Positions 32,759 through 44,000 of a stretch of 64,000 nucleotides of DNA are shown here, one piece after another. Positions within the stretch are counted from its first letter, which is position 1. Every line of letters begins with the position of its first letter. The notes below the pieces were generated by a model, which made no database searches, had not been told where the DNA came from, and saw only the letters and a list, made by a program, of their open reading frames with translations. Source of the DNA: Oscarella lobularis (taxonomy: Eukaryota; Porifera; Homoscleromorpha; Homosclerophorida; Oscarellidae); the NCBI RefSeq assembly GCF_947507565.1, contig NC_089186.1, positions 1,798,001 through 1,862,000 of the forward strand, given 5' to 3'. Position numbers and translations under genes: made by a program.

Positions 32759-34922
32759 TCACGCAAACGGTTTGACGACGGCCGCGCCGGCGCCGGCCGA
32801 CGTGGCGAAGAGGGCTTGATCGACGATTTTCCTGTAGTACCTTTCTCTCACCGCGTCCAAGAAGCCGGCTAGCTTGTCGACGGGGACCATGGAGACGGCG
32901 CAGCCGCCCCAGCCGGCGCCCGTCAATCGCGATCCCACAGCGCCGGACGTTCTTTAGGAGAAAGATAAAGGGGGTTGTTTGTAAGGGATTTTGTGATGTG
33001 ACTTGCCTGCAGATTTCGGTCAGTTCGTCCAGCTCAGGACAACTGCATTCGTAAAGATCGCGGCAGCTGTAGTGGCTTTTATTCATCAGTTCGCCGAGAA
33101 TCTAAATAGTTGAATTATTATTAATTTTTTTCGTTTTCTTTTTTTTTTGAGTCCGGTGCCTGTGTGGCGTTTGGATCGCTGGCGTCGCACGTCGCCTTGA
33201 ATTTGTACACCCTCGCCGCTTCGGAGAAGACGTGCTTGGCGCGATTGTGAAGGTGGAACGTCTGGAGGTCGAGCGTCGTCGCATTTTTGCTCTTCAATGA
33301 GTGCTCTCTAAGTTCGTCATCCTAGAACAGAACAAAGTCCTGGAGAACAACTATATATACGTATATATATCTTATACTGAAATGCCGAGGATTTTTGCGA
33401 TTTCTTTTCTCGTGTAGGGCTCCTTGTGAAGAGTCTCCTCGACGACTGTTACCCTAGAGAGAGAGACGCCGTCTTAAACGATTTCCGCGTGCTATCCTCT
33501 TACATCTGTTCTAAGGAAAGGCTCAGCGCGTTCTGGACTTCGCAGAGCTTTCTCGTGTCTTTCCAAGCGAGACCTTTCAAGTGAGATATAACCTATGGGT
33601 GCAGTAGAGTAGGAGCCCGAGACAAAGGAGAACGCGTATCGTTCACCTGGGCCGCGAGACGGCACTCGACGACTCTCACGTTGTAGTAGCTGAACGCTGA
33701 CGCCTTATTCGCTTCGACCTAGGTTGGGCGCGTTAAATCCGCGGGGCTTCGAAAAGGGAAGAAAACCTTGCCATTGTATTTGAAACGACGAATTTTACTC
33801 CCGCAGGTATTTTGACTTCGGTTGCCTTGAGCTTCGGGAGAAATTCGACGAGTTTTGCCTAGAAATCATAAATCGCTTTTTTTTTCTCGCCCTGCCATTT
33901 TTGCTGCATACCTGGCCGTCTTCGGCGAGAAAGGAGATGCTTTGGTCCATTCTGCGTGGAAGAGAATCGCGTCAACAGGTGAGCTCCTATGTGTGAGTAG
34001 GTATTATACCCTCCTCCTTCCGTGCCAATGTAGCGCTCGCACGAAGCGCAGCAACTGGCAATTTCCGTCTGATAAAAAATCGGCCAATGATTTCCCTGAG
34101 AAGGATAGAGGTACCTTGGTCATGTGAGCTCCGTTGGCGTACATCGTTGCCAAGGCAGCGCAGCAGACTAGGGCCGATGAGCTAGAAAGGCCAGCCGACT
34201 ATAAATAGGACCCATAGATTAGTTAGTATCTAAGTAAGGCCTGATTTTTGACCTTAGGAATGGTTCCGTCTAGAAGAACATCCATCCCAGTTGGATTCTG
34301 CAGTTTGGCTGTTTCCACTATGCCCTAGTCAAACGTTCTATAATAATAATGCCCCTCTCCCTGCAAACGCGTGGTATTCACCTTGAATCCGCAGAGAAAA
34401 TAATTGAACCACGGTCCACCCTCTTCGATTTTAACCTCGTTTACTTTCACCTCAAAATCCCTAAGTCCCAGCGTTAGAACGACCTCTACTATTAGTCTAA
34501 AGGTGTCTATTGTACGAGTATTTCAAGTTGTTGCTATTTGCCACGCGAAGGAGGCCAGAGTCCGTTTTTCTGCACGCTATCACGATGTCGTTACTGATTG
34601 CCGTGGGCAACACGGCGTATCCCATATAGTCAATGTGTTCGCCTGGAGAAATAGTGTGGCGTGCGTGCGTGCGTGCCGTTTACCGTGGTTCGTTCTACCT
34701 ATGATGTTGACTCTGCCGGGAGCTCGAGCAAAGAACTCCACTTCGTGACCATATTTCGCCTGGAACGCTTTCTTGAGGAGACGAAATCTATTCGTGCAAC
34801 GATGCAACGCGGGTTAGGTCTCTGTGTGCACTGTGGAGCTGACTGCGAGTTGGCACATGCCTTTCTAAGTTTACTTCGCCGCTGTCGGGAGGCAAATCCA
34901 AAACAGGAGGCTCCGCTGCCAT
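32759..34922 (-). CDS. GALK2: N-acetylgalactosamine kinase
   Basis: GHMP-family sugar kinase that phosphorylates GalNAc at C1. Start [16 protein letters not shown] at 34922. [11 protein letters not shown] near 34700 and [16 protein letters not shown] near 34620 form the substrate-binding N-terminal motif. The C-terminal exons read [20 protein letters not shown] and [21 protein letters not shown], the conserved GHMP motif 3 in its GALK2 form, ending [17 protein letters not shown]. About a dozen short exons; middle borders not fully resolved. The exon 1/2 join is ambiguous: a GC donor after the stretch encoding VNLE would retain [14 protein letters not shown], which fits the family best. Head-to-head with FBXO9, 58 bp apart. 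Confidence 0.92.
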
Positions 34923-34980
34923 GAGAATGTCCGGGTGTTAGATTCCTGCGCATGATCAACGGCAAGTTCTTCCATTTTCG
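34923..34980. promoter_or_regulatory. 58-bp bidirectional start region, GALK2 / FBXO9
   Basis: Only 58 bp separate the divergent start codons at 34922 (minus) and 34981 (plus). The transcription start sites and promoters must overlap each other or the first exons. No TATA box is visible. Confidence 0.55.
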
Positions 34981-36916
34981 ATGGAAGTAAGCTCTAATCG
35001 AACTAAACCGAGTCGTTCTTCCGATCGTTAGTTACTCAGGATACCGAAGAACTTAAAGAATTTCGGCTCCAATGGCAGGAAGAGCTCCAGACGAACCAGG
35101 AAACGAAAACGAGCGATAAACGAACGAAGGCACGAAAAAAGGCGCGCGGGAAGCGAAAAAAATAGCGACTCGTGGCATTCCTAGGCTGCAGATCTCTTCC
35201 TGAAAGGCATTGCAAGCGAAAGAGAAGGCCGTCACTACGACGGTACAAAAAAAAATAAAAACATAATTGATGAAATTGTCACGTGGATTTTTCAGCTCTT
35301 CACTATTATCGGCGGGCACTTCAACTGGATCCGGGCGTGGAAAGCAGAATGCCAAGAGGAGACGACGTTTTCACGCTACCAGGAAGATCTTATGAAAATG
35401 ACGTGGACTCGTCGAATGAAGCTGAAGGGGTCTCGACGCAACATAAGTGCGTCTGAAGCAATCTCGTTTTTTTGTGTGATTTTTATAAGAGAGTCTAGGG
35501 ACGACGATTTGGGCGCCGATTCGCAGAAAACGAGTCTCAGTCATCAGTTCACAAAGTGTCAATCGATGAGACATCAAACGGTAACAGGATAGAAGTTTGC
35601 ACTTTTTAAAAAATCAGTGGATCTCGCTAGATGACTCACATATCGGTGCTGCCTCAAGAGTTGCTCGTCCACGTATTCAAGTGGGTCGTGTCCGGCGATC
35701 TCGACATGAGATCCTTGGAGCACCTTGCACTTGTAAGTAAGAGTCAATAAAATATAAAAGAAAAAAGAGCGAAGGATTACCGTTCAGGTTTGCAAAAGCT
35801 TTTATGCGTGTGCACGCGACGCCGAGCTGTGGCGATTGGCCTGTCAAAAGTAAGTGAAGTGGGAGGGGGGAGGGGGCTGTAGTAATTAAACCCTTGAGAA
35901 GAGAAGCACAAGTATTGCATACAGTATATGATAATCTAAGTTTGGTCTCAATAGCTGCGTTTAATTTCTATGGCCACATAGACTAGTTCACGTATTTCGT
36001 ACAGATTGTGGGGATGCTGTCAATTGACGGCCGGAATGTCATGGCGACAGTTATACATATCGCAACCTCATTTACTTTTTGATGGTGAGATACAGTAATA
36101 ATAGTTGATTAATTAGTTAATTAAACGATGCTTCTATTTTGCTAAGGTGTCTATATAAGTCGTTCCTCTTACGTTCGGGCGGGTGAACCGTCGCTGGATC
36201 AATTCTACAAGCCCTATCACACCGTAGAATACTTCCGCTATCTTCGATTTTTCTCTGACGGTGAGAGACGTTGTTCTTAGCGCACGCAGGGGGCTCAATG
36301 CATTTCTTTTTCTTTATGACAACAGGTACTCTTATCTATCTCAATTCGCCTGAGTCTCCCCTCACGTGTGTTCCAAAATTCAAAGTTGCAACCACAGCAA
36401 CGACGACGGGATTTCAGTCAGGTCGCTATCAATTGTCAGAAGACGAGGTCAGTCTATACATGTATAAGTATTATTTATTTCTTATTGACTCTGCATTATT
36501 AGCTTCGCGTTGAAATTGCTTCGCCTTCATTGAACAACGAAGTGGGACTGAGGTATCAAAGCAGAGGGGCCGCAAAGCTGAACGAGTCGTCTGATTGCGG
36601 ACGCACTTTTCATATGGTAAACTACACTGTTGCCTTTTTGTGTGTGTAGCTGATTTTTTTTCCCCCAGACTTTTCACGTGAGGAATGTGGGTCGACGTCG
36701 ATGTGCAAAGCTCGTATGGGCGTCCTATACGTGTCGTTCGATGAATAGGTACAGTACACAACACAGGGACTTGAAGGTGAATTAATTAATTGATTTATGG
36801 GCAGTTCGACGGGCCAGTTGAGTGTGACGGAGTTTTCTTTGAACGAAACCTATCGCCCGTTTATGTTTTCTCGCGTGAAAAGTTTTTTTCTCGAATCGAC
36901 GCGGATACTGCAGTGA
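34981..36916 (+). CDS. FBXO9: F-box only protein 9
   Basis: Substrate receptor of an SCF ubiquitin ligase. Exon 1 (34981-34986) encodes only ME; an acceptor before 35040 continues [16 protein letters not shown], matching the vertebrate EEFRQQW region. A TPR-like pair follows ([33 protein letters not shown]), then the F-box [19 protein letters not shown]...[19 protein letters not shown] near 35640-35850. The FBXO9-specific C-terminal domain reads [45 protein letters not shown] and [16 protein letters not shown]. It ends at TGA 36916. About eight exons. Confidence 0.93.
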
Positions 36917-37946
36917 GACGAATGTGTACAGTACGTTGGCTATTTTATGATATTTATTGATTTTGGTCATGTCTCCGCAGAAGCGGCGCGCATGCGTCCT
37001 TCGTCGTTCGTTCATTTGAACGTCCAACGGTTGTCCTTGCGAATCTCGGCGAGCAGATTCGTCGTTCGACTTTCTTTTCCTCGCCTTGTGCGTTTCCCTT
37101 TCGCACGCGAAGCCTACGAGGCTGCATGGCATCGCTACACTCTGCGCGTGGCGCGAATCAACGTCTAGGCGACAGCGAAGCGCTACGCTGTGGTTGTTTC
37201 CAATGCCGACGATGAGTCTACGACATAAATCGCTTCGCGATTGCCTTTTCAGTGAGAAGGGGGCCCTTTTCACCGCCCAATGTGACGTCTTTCCTCCAAG
37301 AGTGTAGGCGAGGCACGGTAAGACTGCAGTCTGCGGATGCGTGTGCGCCTGCTAGCGTCCTTTCAGTCTGTAGACGCAAGCAGGCACGTTTTCTGCGGAA
37401 GGAATTTTTTAGTATAGAAGCTGGCAACCCAAGTCAACCAATGAAAGTGTCTCTCATCATAGATCTTTCATACATCTATGCTCTCATAGCAGAAAGGCTA
37501 CGCCAACATCTTTCTATTTTCAAGGTCTTATCTTGTTGATTTTCCCCGCGTCAATTGTTTTATCGTGTAGTTGTTCTCTCAATCCGACGAGGCAGACGCA
37601 GCCATCCCTCTGTGGCCAAGAGCGATAAATAGGCCCTACCTCTGCAGAGGCTATAGAGTTGCCTCCCCGCGTAAGGCTGAGCACTGGCGGGTAAATCAGT
37701 GACGCCCCTTGGAATTGCACCTGCGAGTGGACTGACATCCCAGCTGCCACTCGCAGTCCAAGGCTCGGAGCCAGGAGGTTAAACGGGCTCATCCTCCGCG
37801 GGGGAGTCTGGAGTGACCCCACGAGTCGATGACTCACAGCAGGCGCCCACCTGGCCTTGCCCCGCTTGGGGCGAGGGGGTGGATGGAGGAGAGGGAGAAC
37901 TATGCTCGTTTTTTGTTTGTACATCCGGGACTTTATTAAATAAAAT
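36917..37946. other. Intergenic region with a structured GC-rich segment
   Basis: No supported gene. From about 37520 to 37925 the sequence is GC-rich and carries a stem-forming inverted repeat (37707-37763). It looks like a repeat-element remnant, but no terminal repeats are seen. Confidence 0.45.
37707..37763. repeat. Bulged inverted repeat (possible hairpin)
   Basis: ccttgga (37707-37713) and ctgcgagtgg (37721-37730) pair with ccactcgcag (37747-37756) and tccaagg (37757-37763). That gives 17 bp of stem with a 7-nt one-sided bulge and a 16-nt loop. Confidence 0.75.
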
Positions 37947-38196
37947 TTGACATGGCTTTACCTACTTTTATTGCAATTTGCAGTCCTATCTACAGGTAGC
38001 GCGCGACAGGACTCGACTCTAGCGTGCGTAGAGTGCAAGGCACGTCGCGCGCATAACTTAGCCACGCGCGCGCGCTTACTCAACTATGTGAGCAGCGTAC
38101 GCGGCGAGACTAAGTTTCTGATAGATATAGGAGACGTAGACATACATATAGGAGGTGTACAGCTCCCCCATATCTCTATGCCTGCTCCTATATCTA

Positions 38197-38227
38197 CGGT
38201 GGAGCTCTTGGGCCAAGAGCTCCACCG
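38197..38227. repeat. Perfect 31-bp palindrome (15-bp arms, 1-nt centre)
   Basis: cggtggagctcttgg is followed by one g and its exact reverse complement. An outer 12-bp inverted pair (tagatataggag near 38121, ctcctatatcta near 38185) sits just upstream. It lies in a stretch open in the plus strand from 37947 to 38306. Confidence 0.85.
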
Positions 38228-38560
38228 CGTGGACTGTACTATGCGCCTGCTACAAAAATCACTACAAATTGAAAAAAGAAACGAAAGTAAAAAGTCGCCT
38301 TCTTGAATCTTCATCATCACTTCGTTTCACGACGTCGGTATAAAGAGTGGCTGTCTTCGCTGCACAGCGCGCAAAATGAGTAGAGCTGCGCAAGAAACCA
38401 GATATTACAAAGAGTCATAGGTTATACTGCATGTACAGTACCTTAGCTTACTCTAGTCCAGTCATTGCCTGTAGAGCAAATTTGCCGTCCACCGACAAAT
38501 TCAAAAGTGGAGCCGCCGGTCAGACTTCGCCTTCAGCATCCTAATAAAAAATATTTGGAG

Positions 38561-38803
38561 ATGGAATCGCTTACATGTGTTGGCAGAACTGAGGCCCCCA
38601 AACGCCGCACGCCAGCCGACTACTGTTCATTCGACGAAACCGACGAGGACCTCGATTCGATCAAGCTCGCGCGAGAGGAAGCCGATCCATCGCTTCCAGA
38701 ACGAATTTACACGAGCCGCCGCCCCGATTCTGAGCGATTCCTACACATAATGTCAATAAAGCGTCGGAAAAATTGCTCGCGAAAGCTCGGCACCTTCGTG
38801 TAA
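38561..38803 (+). CDS. Hypothetical small protein or terminal exon
   Basis: An open frame from the ATG at 38561 runs to TAA at 38803 (80 residues), with codon use like neighbouring genes. It is charged and rich in R, D and E (FDETDEDLDSIKLAREEADP, then a basic end SIKRRKNCSRKLGTFV). The frame stays open upstream past an AG at about 38475, so this may be the last exon of a larger gene with earlier exons in 37950-38340. I do not recognise the family. Confidence 0.4.
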   Translation: MESLTCVGRTEAPKRRTPADYCSFDETDEDLDSIKLAREEADPSLPERIYTSRRPDSERFLHIMSIKRRKNCSRKLGTFV

Positions 38804-38890
38804 GCCCCTAAGCGCAAGAATTCGCCAAGAAACGGCGAGACTTCGTGCCTCGTGCGTTCGATCTACGCGCGCTATTGCACGTGATTCAAC

Positions 38891-39656
38891 ATGGCCGAGG
38901 TAGGCCCTTCAGTTTCTCTTCCAAACGTTCAAATAAGAGCTATGCGCGTCTTTTTAGGACATACAGGAATTCTTTAAGACTCTCCTGCCAACGTGAGTAG
39001 ACCTCGCGATGAAACGAAGCCCAGAAAAGCCGAGTTTTCATCGCGCTTTCTCGCAGGGTCGACGGTTTAGAGGGAATTCTCGTCACCGATCGCGACGGCA
39101 TACCCATCGTTAAATGTACGTACCGCAAAACGAGTCGATATCACGGTAGACGTGCTCGTTTCCTTGCTTTTTTCACCAGCGACGATGACGTCGATACCGT
39201 TGCCTGCCACAAAGCCCGGATTTCTCGCAACGTTCTCTCTCGCTTCCGAACAAGTAGCCTCGCCTCGTTGATATAAAACGAAAATTATATATATATAATA
39301 GGGAGGAAAATTAGGCTTGTCCCACAACACGGCAATAGTGAGCATGTATTCAGGCCATCAGGTAAGCTTAGGAACCTTAGCAAGCACCCCAAGCTAAAAA
39401 AGAAATAACATACTGTTTATTAACAAATTATGTATCTATACTTACCTTTTGCTTTTTTTTCCGGCCAGCTCGTTCAATTCAATCATCACCCACTCATGGT
39501 CACCCTCATTGCACGAGACACTGCCAACACAGGCAAGCCCTTATATCCATCTCAAGTGAACTTTAATAATAATAAAAATGCCTAGGCTCTCTAATGGGCT
39601 TGGAAAACGAAATCCTCGCCGCCATCAAAGATCTGAAGATTGCAGTCGAAACGTAG
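38891..39656 (+). CDS. LAMTOR3: Ragulator subunit LAMTOR3 (MP1)
   Basis: Roadblock-fold scaffold of the lysosomal Ragulator complex that anchors mTORC1 and MAPK signalling. About seven short exons from the ATG at 38891 (MAE) read DIQEFFKTLLPT, VDGLEGILVTDRDGIPIVK, KPGFLATFSLASEQ, GLSHNTAIVSMYSGHQ, LVQFNHHPLMVTLIARDTANTG and LMGLENEILAAIKDLKIAVET, aligned with human MP1 over its whole length. The intron after ANTG starts with gcaagc, a GC-AG intron. Tail-to-tail with the Kelch gene, 69 bp between stop codons. Confidence 0.93.
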
Positions 39657-39725
39657 ACGCTCGGAAAGCGACAGCATGCAGACTTCTTGTTACAAATAAA
39701 AAAAATTTATGTATACCTGAATTCT

Positions 39726-42522
39726 CTAAGTGCCTGGCTTATCTACGACGACAATTCCCGCGTAGCTTCTTCCCGTGCTCAAACAGGCGGGCAAAAGTGT
39801 CCACGTGTCGCGTCTCGGATTATAGACTTCCATTGTGCTCAGATTCGTCGTGCCGTCGTCTCCGCCGACGACGTAGATCATTCCGTTCACCGCAACGGCG
39901 CCGGCGTTGCGACGGCACATGCGCATCTCGGCGACGGGCGACCATTCGTCGCAATTCGGGTCGTAGCGTTCGGCTGATGGCCGGATGTCCGGGCCGTCGT
40001 GACCGCCCAAGGCGTAGATGAATCCGTCGAGAACGGCAACGGCGGAACCGCTAAAGAATGGATTTATGAGGGAGGGGGGAGAGCTGGGGACCATCAGCGT
40101 GTATATTACTGGTTAGAGCTGGTTCATACCAGTCTATAAATAACAAAAATCAATAATGGTAGCTCTTTTGATAGTACGCAGAACGGGGGTTCTATAGGAT
40201 GTCTAATACTAGCCCAAGGATCTCTCTACAGGAATACTGTGCTAATTCAACAATGGGTCTTTGTTACGGTGCTCTGTCTACACGTGGGGGGTATGATTAG
40301 TTGCTACTCTGAAGCCACTAGTTGCATGAAGAGTATCTATTTACATCACCTACGCTAACATTCTTCCTATCTTATCTCTTAGATAAATACGTGCATACGT
40401 GTAGAGTGCGTGCGTAAAAGGAAAACCATTTTCCATTCGGGTTGCGTCACCAGGGGGCTCTCCCCCCCGTCAATGCGTTTCCCTTCTTTCTTACCTTCGG
40501 CACTGGTTCATAGGCGTCACGTTTCGCCACGAGTTCGTTTCCGGATTGTAGCACTCGACGCTGCTGAGACACTGTCTCGCGATGCCGTCGTAGCCGCCGA
40601 GTGCGTAGAGATGCCCGTTCAAAACGGCGACGCCGACGCTCGATCGACGAATCGTCATAGGCGCGACGGAACTCCACAGATTCAAATCTACAAAATATAA
40701 ATATGTATTAGTCGTATTTATGTATGTATACCTCGTCGCTATTCGCCCTGCCTGGATCGTATTTTTCCACGCTGTCCAGTCCGCTAGAGCCGTCGAATCC
40801 GCCCACGGCGTAGACGCAGTCATTTAAGACGGCGGCGCCGAGTGTGCTTCGGCGCACGTTCATCGATTCGACGACGAGCCAACGATCTCGCGTCACGTCA
40901 TAGCACTCAGCGGATCTAAGAGAAAGAATAATTGATTTGGCTTTCGTATATGCCACGACTTAGTCTATGGCTATCAAGAGGGTCCAGAATCTCTCTCGCT
41001 TTATTTTACCGTTGACTAAGCTTGCTCTCTGCGCACCAAAGACCCATATCTACCTGCTCTTGGCAGAAGGACATGACGTAAAGGGACTGCTATCCAATAA
41101 CAGCGCCACAGACAACAGAAGAGGGCTCCGTCATCCGATTTAGAATACAAAGAAGTCTAGGCCCAAGACACAAAGGCGACGGCCAACCTCATAAATAAAC
41201 TAGCATCCGTAGCGTAGCTATTAAGACGAATCCTCCCTTTCTCCCCTGAGTCTACTTAGCTAGTCTCCTATAAGGAATCTTTCTCTTCTGACTCTCGACT
41301 AAGTAGTCACCTCAATTAAGACAGGCCTATTCTCCCCTAACTCTTGATGATCCATTTCTTTCCTCCTGACTCCTGACTAACTAACTAACTAGTCTCCTCA
41401 ATTAAAGGTCTATTCTCACCTGACTCTGGACGATCCATCAAAGCCGCCGACGGCGTAAACGAGACCCCCGGACACGGCGACGCCGCATCGACATCGCCTC
41501 GAATTCAACTCGGCGGCACTGGACCACTTCTGCACCAAAAAATCAAACTTCTCGACACTGCGTATCGCCTTGGGCGCCTGTCCCCCAATGACGACAATCA
41601 ACTTCGGCAATCCAATGGACTTTCGCGGCTGCGTGCGCGGCGTCCGAAACAAACACCGCTGCTCGTTCGACATCAAATGATAGCGCATCGCCTCGATAAT
41701 ATAATCCTTGCAAACGTTATCGTGACGCAGCACGGTCTCGACGCTATTCACCAAATAATCCTTCCCGAGAAGCGGCAATCGAACGAGACTCATCAACGAA
41801 GCGAGATCGCGTCGTCTCGACGACGCGTCGTGTTCGACCCAAGCGATGACGGCTTCGAAGACCTGCTCCTCCGATTGGACGCCCAAGTCGTCGCTGGCGA
41901 CGAGCGCCGCGACTTGACTCGCGTCCAAGTGGAGAAATTCGTCGGCGCGCACGACGTCGATGAAGTGATGCTGCGCGTAGGCGTGGGCCGCCGCTTTCAG
42001 GTCGACGCACGCGTGCACGTCGCCGAACGCCCGTATGCCGAGACAGTTCGTCGGGTGGAGTTGCGATTGGAGAAACGTCGCGCAGAAATCGCGCACGGCG
42101 GTGAGCTGGAGCAGATTCGCCGCCGGGAGAAGGACTTGGACGTTCGATTCGCACACTTCGATTCGCGACGTGTAGGCGAAGTCGACGAGAAGTTCGAGCG
42201 CGCGGGGGCTCACGTCGTGGAGGGTTATGTGCGATTGACGACTTTCGGCGAGTTCGCCGGTGAACATTGCCCGGAAGTAGGGCGAACACGCTGCCAAGAC
42301 GACGCGATGGGCGGTTATCGTGTGTGGGCGCGGTTGTTGGTGGGGGGCGTGGTCGGTCGTCAGTACGACGTCGCAGAGTTGATTGTCGCGGCGAAGTTCG
42401 TTGAGAACGGTGAAGGCGCGTTCGCTCGCCGTCGCGTCGTGATAGACGTGCGAGCCCCCGGATGGGTTGGAGGGTGTGGGCGTGGCGCGGGGTGACGACG
42501 CTGCTGCTTCTTCTTCGTCCAT
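39726..42522 (-). CDS. KLHL2/KLHL3: Kelch-like protein 2/3 (BTB-BACK-Kelch Cullin-3 adaptor)
   Basis: Substrate adaptor for CUL3 ubiquitin ligases. Exons 42522-41420, 40915-40732, 40687-40495 and 40050-39726. The first holds the BTB domain ([29 protein letters not shown]), the BACK domain ([37 protein letters not shown]) and Kelch repeat 1 ([19 protein letters not shown]). Five more Kelch repeats carry the double glycine: [71 protein letters not shown]. Wording such as [12 protein letters not shown] and [15 protein letters not shown] matches the KLHL2/KLHL3 pair, pre-dating their split. The ATG at 42522 opens an acidic, Ala/Pro-rich leader. Confidence 0.94.
41220..41420. repeat. Repeats in the KLHL intron resembling the exon 1 border
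   Basis: Segments near 41310-41355 (cctcaattaagacaggcctattctcccc, gatgatccat) closely resemble 41396-41440 (cctcaattaaaggtctattctcacc, gacgatccat), which holds the donor site and 3' end of the BTB exon. The splice border appears partly duplicated into the intron. Shorter related pieces lie near 41230-41290. Confidence 0.65.
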
Positions 42523-42924
42523 CGCGACGCGCGTCCGGACGCGCGGCGGGAGTCGATTCGCTCTTTTCAAACGATCGTCGATCGCGTTCGACGCGCGACT
42601 GGCTCGCGAGAACGCCGATTGCGATCCTTTTGTGCGATTGGGGTTTTCTTGCGCACGCGCACTCTTTCACGTGACGCGTTGCGTGGGCTTAATTCGCATT
42701 CTCTTTCCGTTTCCGGGTGACCCCGTGCATGTCCGTCCCTGTCACTTCATGTTACCGTGCGGAATTGCATCATGACACGTCGCGAGACGAAAACGAACAA
42801 CTCGATTTTTTCACTCTCACTCCTCACAACCAAACTCCGCCCCCCAAGCCATAGAACAAAAGAAAAACGACAAAAACTATAGACAACGACGTGCATCTCT
42901 TCACTCACAAAAAAAATGATTCAT
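42523..42924. other. Intergenic region between the KLHL and homeobox genes
   Basis: No gene seen. It contains the KLHL promoter and the homeobox 3' UTR; both genes are on the minus strand. Confidence 0.5.
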
Positions 42925-44000
42925 TTAGAAATCAAAAACCAACGTTTCGCAGCATTGACGCATTTCGTTGAGCCGCTTAGCGTAAGCGTCAGCGACGTCG
43001 CTCAACTTACGAACGACGTCCAACTCGACCGCATCGAGTCGATGCATGATCCCGTTCACCGGCGTCGGCGGCGTCGGCGTCGTTTCGTACGGCGAATAGC
43101 GACGATCGTTATAAAGAGGTGACGGTATGCAAGGCGCGTAATACGATACGCCTCTCGTCGTCGCGTAAGCGGGCGAGTAGCGATTCGAATGGTAGGACGT
43201 CGCGCTCAGCGGCGATTGGCTCTCCTCGCTGCCACCGCCCCCGTCGCTGTCGTTTTCCCGCGTCTGTCGAGCGAGTCGGGGACGAGGTCCCGTCACGACG
43301 CGCGAGCGCGCTATCGGCGGGGCCGGCGGGCGCCGTCGCGGCGGCGGCGGTGGCGGCGGCGGCGGTGGGAGCGGCGGCGGTAGGGGATCGATGCGATATC
43401 TCGGATCGACGGCGGGACGAAAGGGCGCGCTGCGAATGCTTTTCGCACGCCTGTTCTGAAACCAGACCTGCAAAAAGGGGGGGGACCGTCCCCCGGCACG
43501 TCTGATAAGTCGAGGTGTGAGACGAACGAAATGCATGCGGTGGCCCGCGTGCATGTGCGTGACGACGATTTTCGCTTTTTCGTTTTGCGTTTCAATGCAT
43601 ATCGATTCGTGAGGGTGGGGAGGTGGGAGGAGTAGGTGTGCCCTCGAGGGGACGGGGTGCACGAAGCTTGTAAATGTAGTACACTACTTGTATTCTCCTA
43701 ACAAAAATTTTACGTTACCTGCACTCGACGTTCCGTTATGGCCATCGCCTCTGCAATGCGTCGTCGCTCGCGAATCTTCGGGTAACGATCGCGATCGAAG
43801 TACTTCTCCAGTTGAGCGAGTTGCTCCCGTGTGAACATGATGCGACAGCGCGGTGCAGATTTTCCCGTTCGTTGCGACGTCGACGAGGCGACGGGCGGAG
43901 GCGACGGCGTCGTCGTCATCGTCATCGTCTTCGTCGTCGTCAAATCGTCGACGCGCGATGTCATCGCGTTTCGTACGGCTTTCATGTCTAAGTCGCCCAT
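42925..44000 (-). CDS. PRD-class homeobox transcription factor
   Basis: Two exons: 44000-43719 and 43467-42925. The ATG at 44000 gives MGDLDMKAVRNAM. The homeodomain reads CRIMFTREQLAQLEKYFDRD, YPKIRERRRIAEAMAI and TERRVQ-VWFQNRRAKS, with the invariant WFxN and Gln at position 50. The intron falls between homeodomain positions 46 and 47 (RVQ | VWF), the position typical of PRD-class genes. No paired domain or octapeptide is seen. After the homeodomain comes a polyproline run, a Tyr/Ser/Pro-rich region and a helical C-terminus. This is a paired-like gene of uncertain family (some resemblance to Otx/Gsc-like types), probably a DNA-binding developmental regulator. Confidence 0.9.

Noticed and set aside
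41677-42495. 272-codon plus-strand frame
   Set aside because: It is antisense to the BTB/BACK exon of the KLHL gene, whose protein is clearly conserved; GC-rich codon bias creates the mirror frame.
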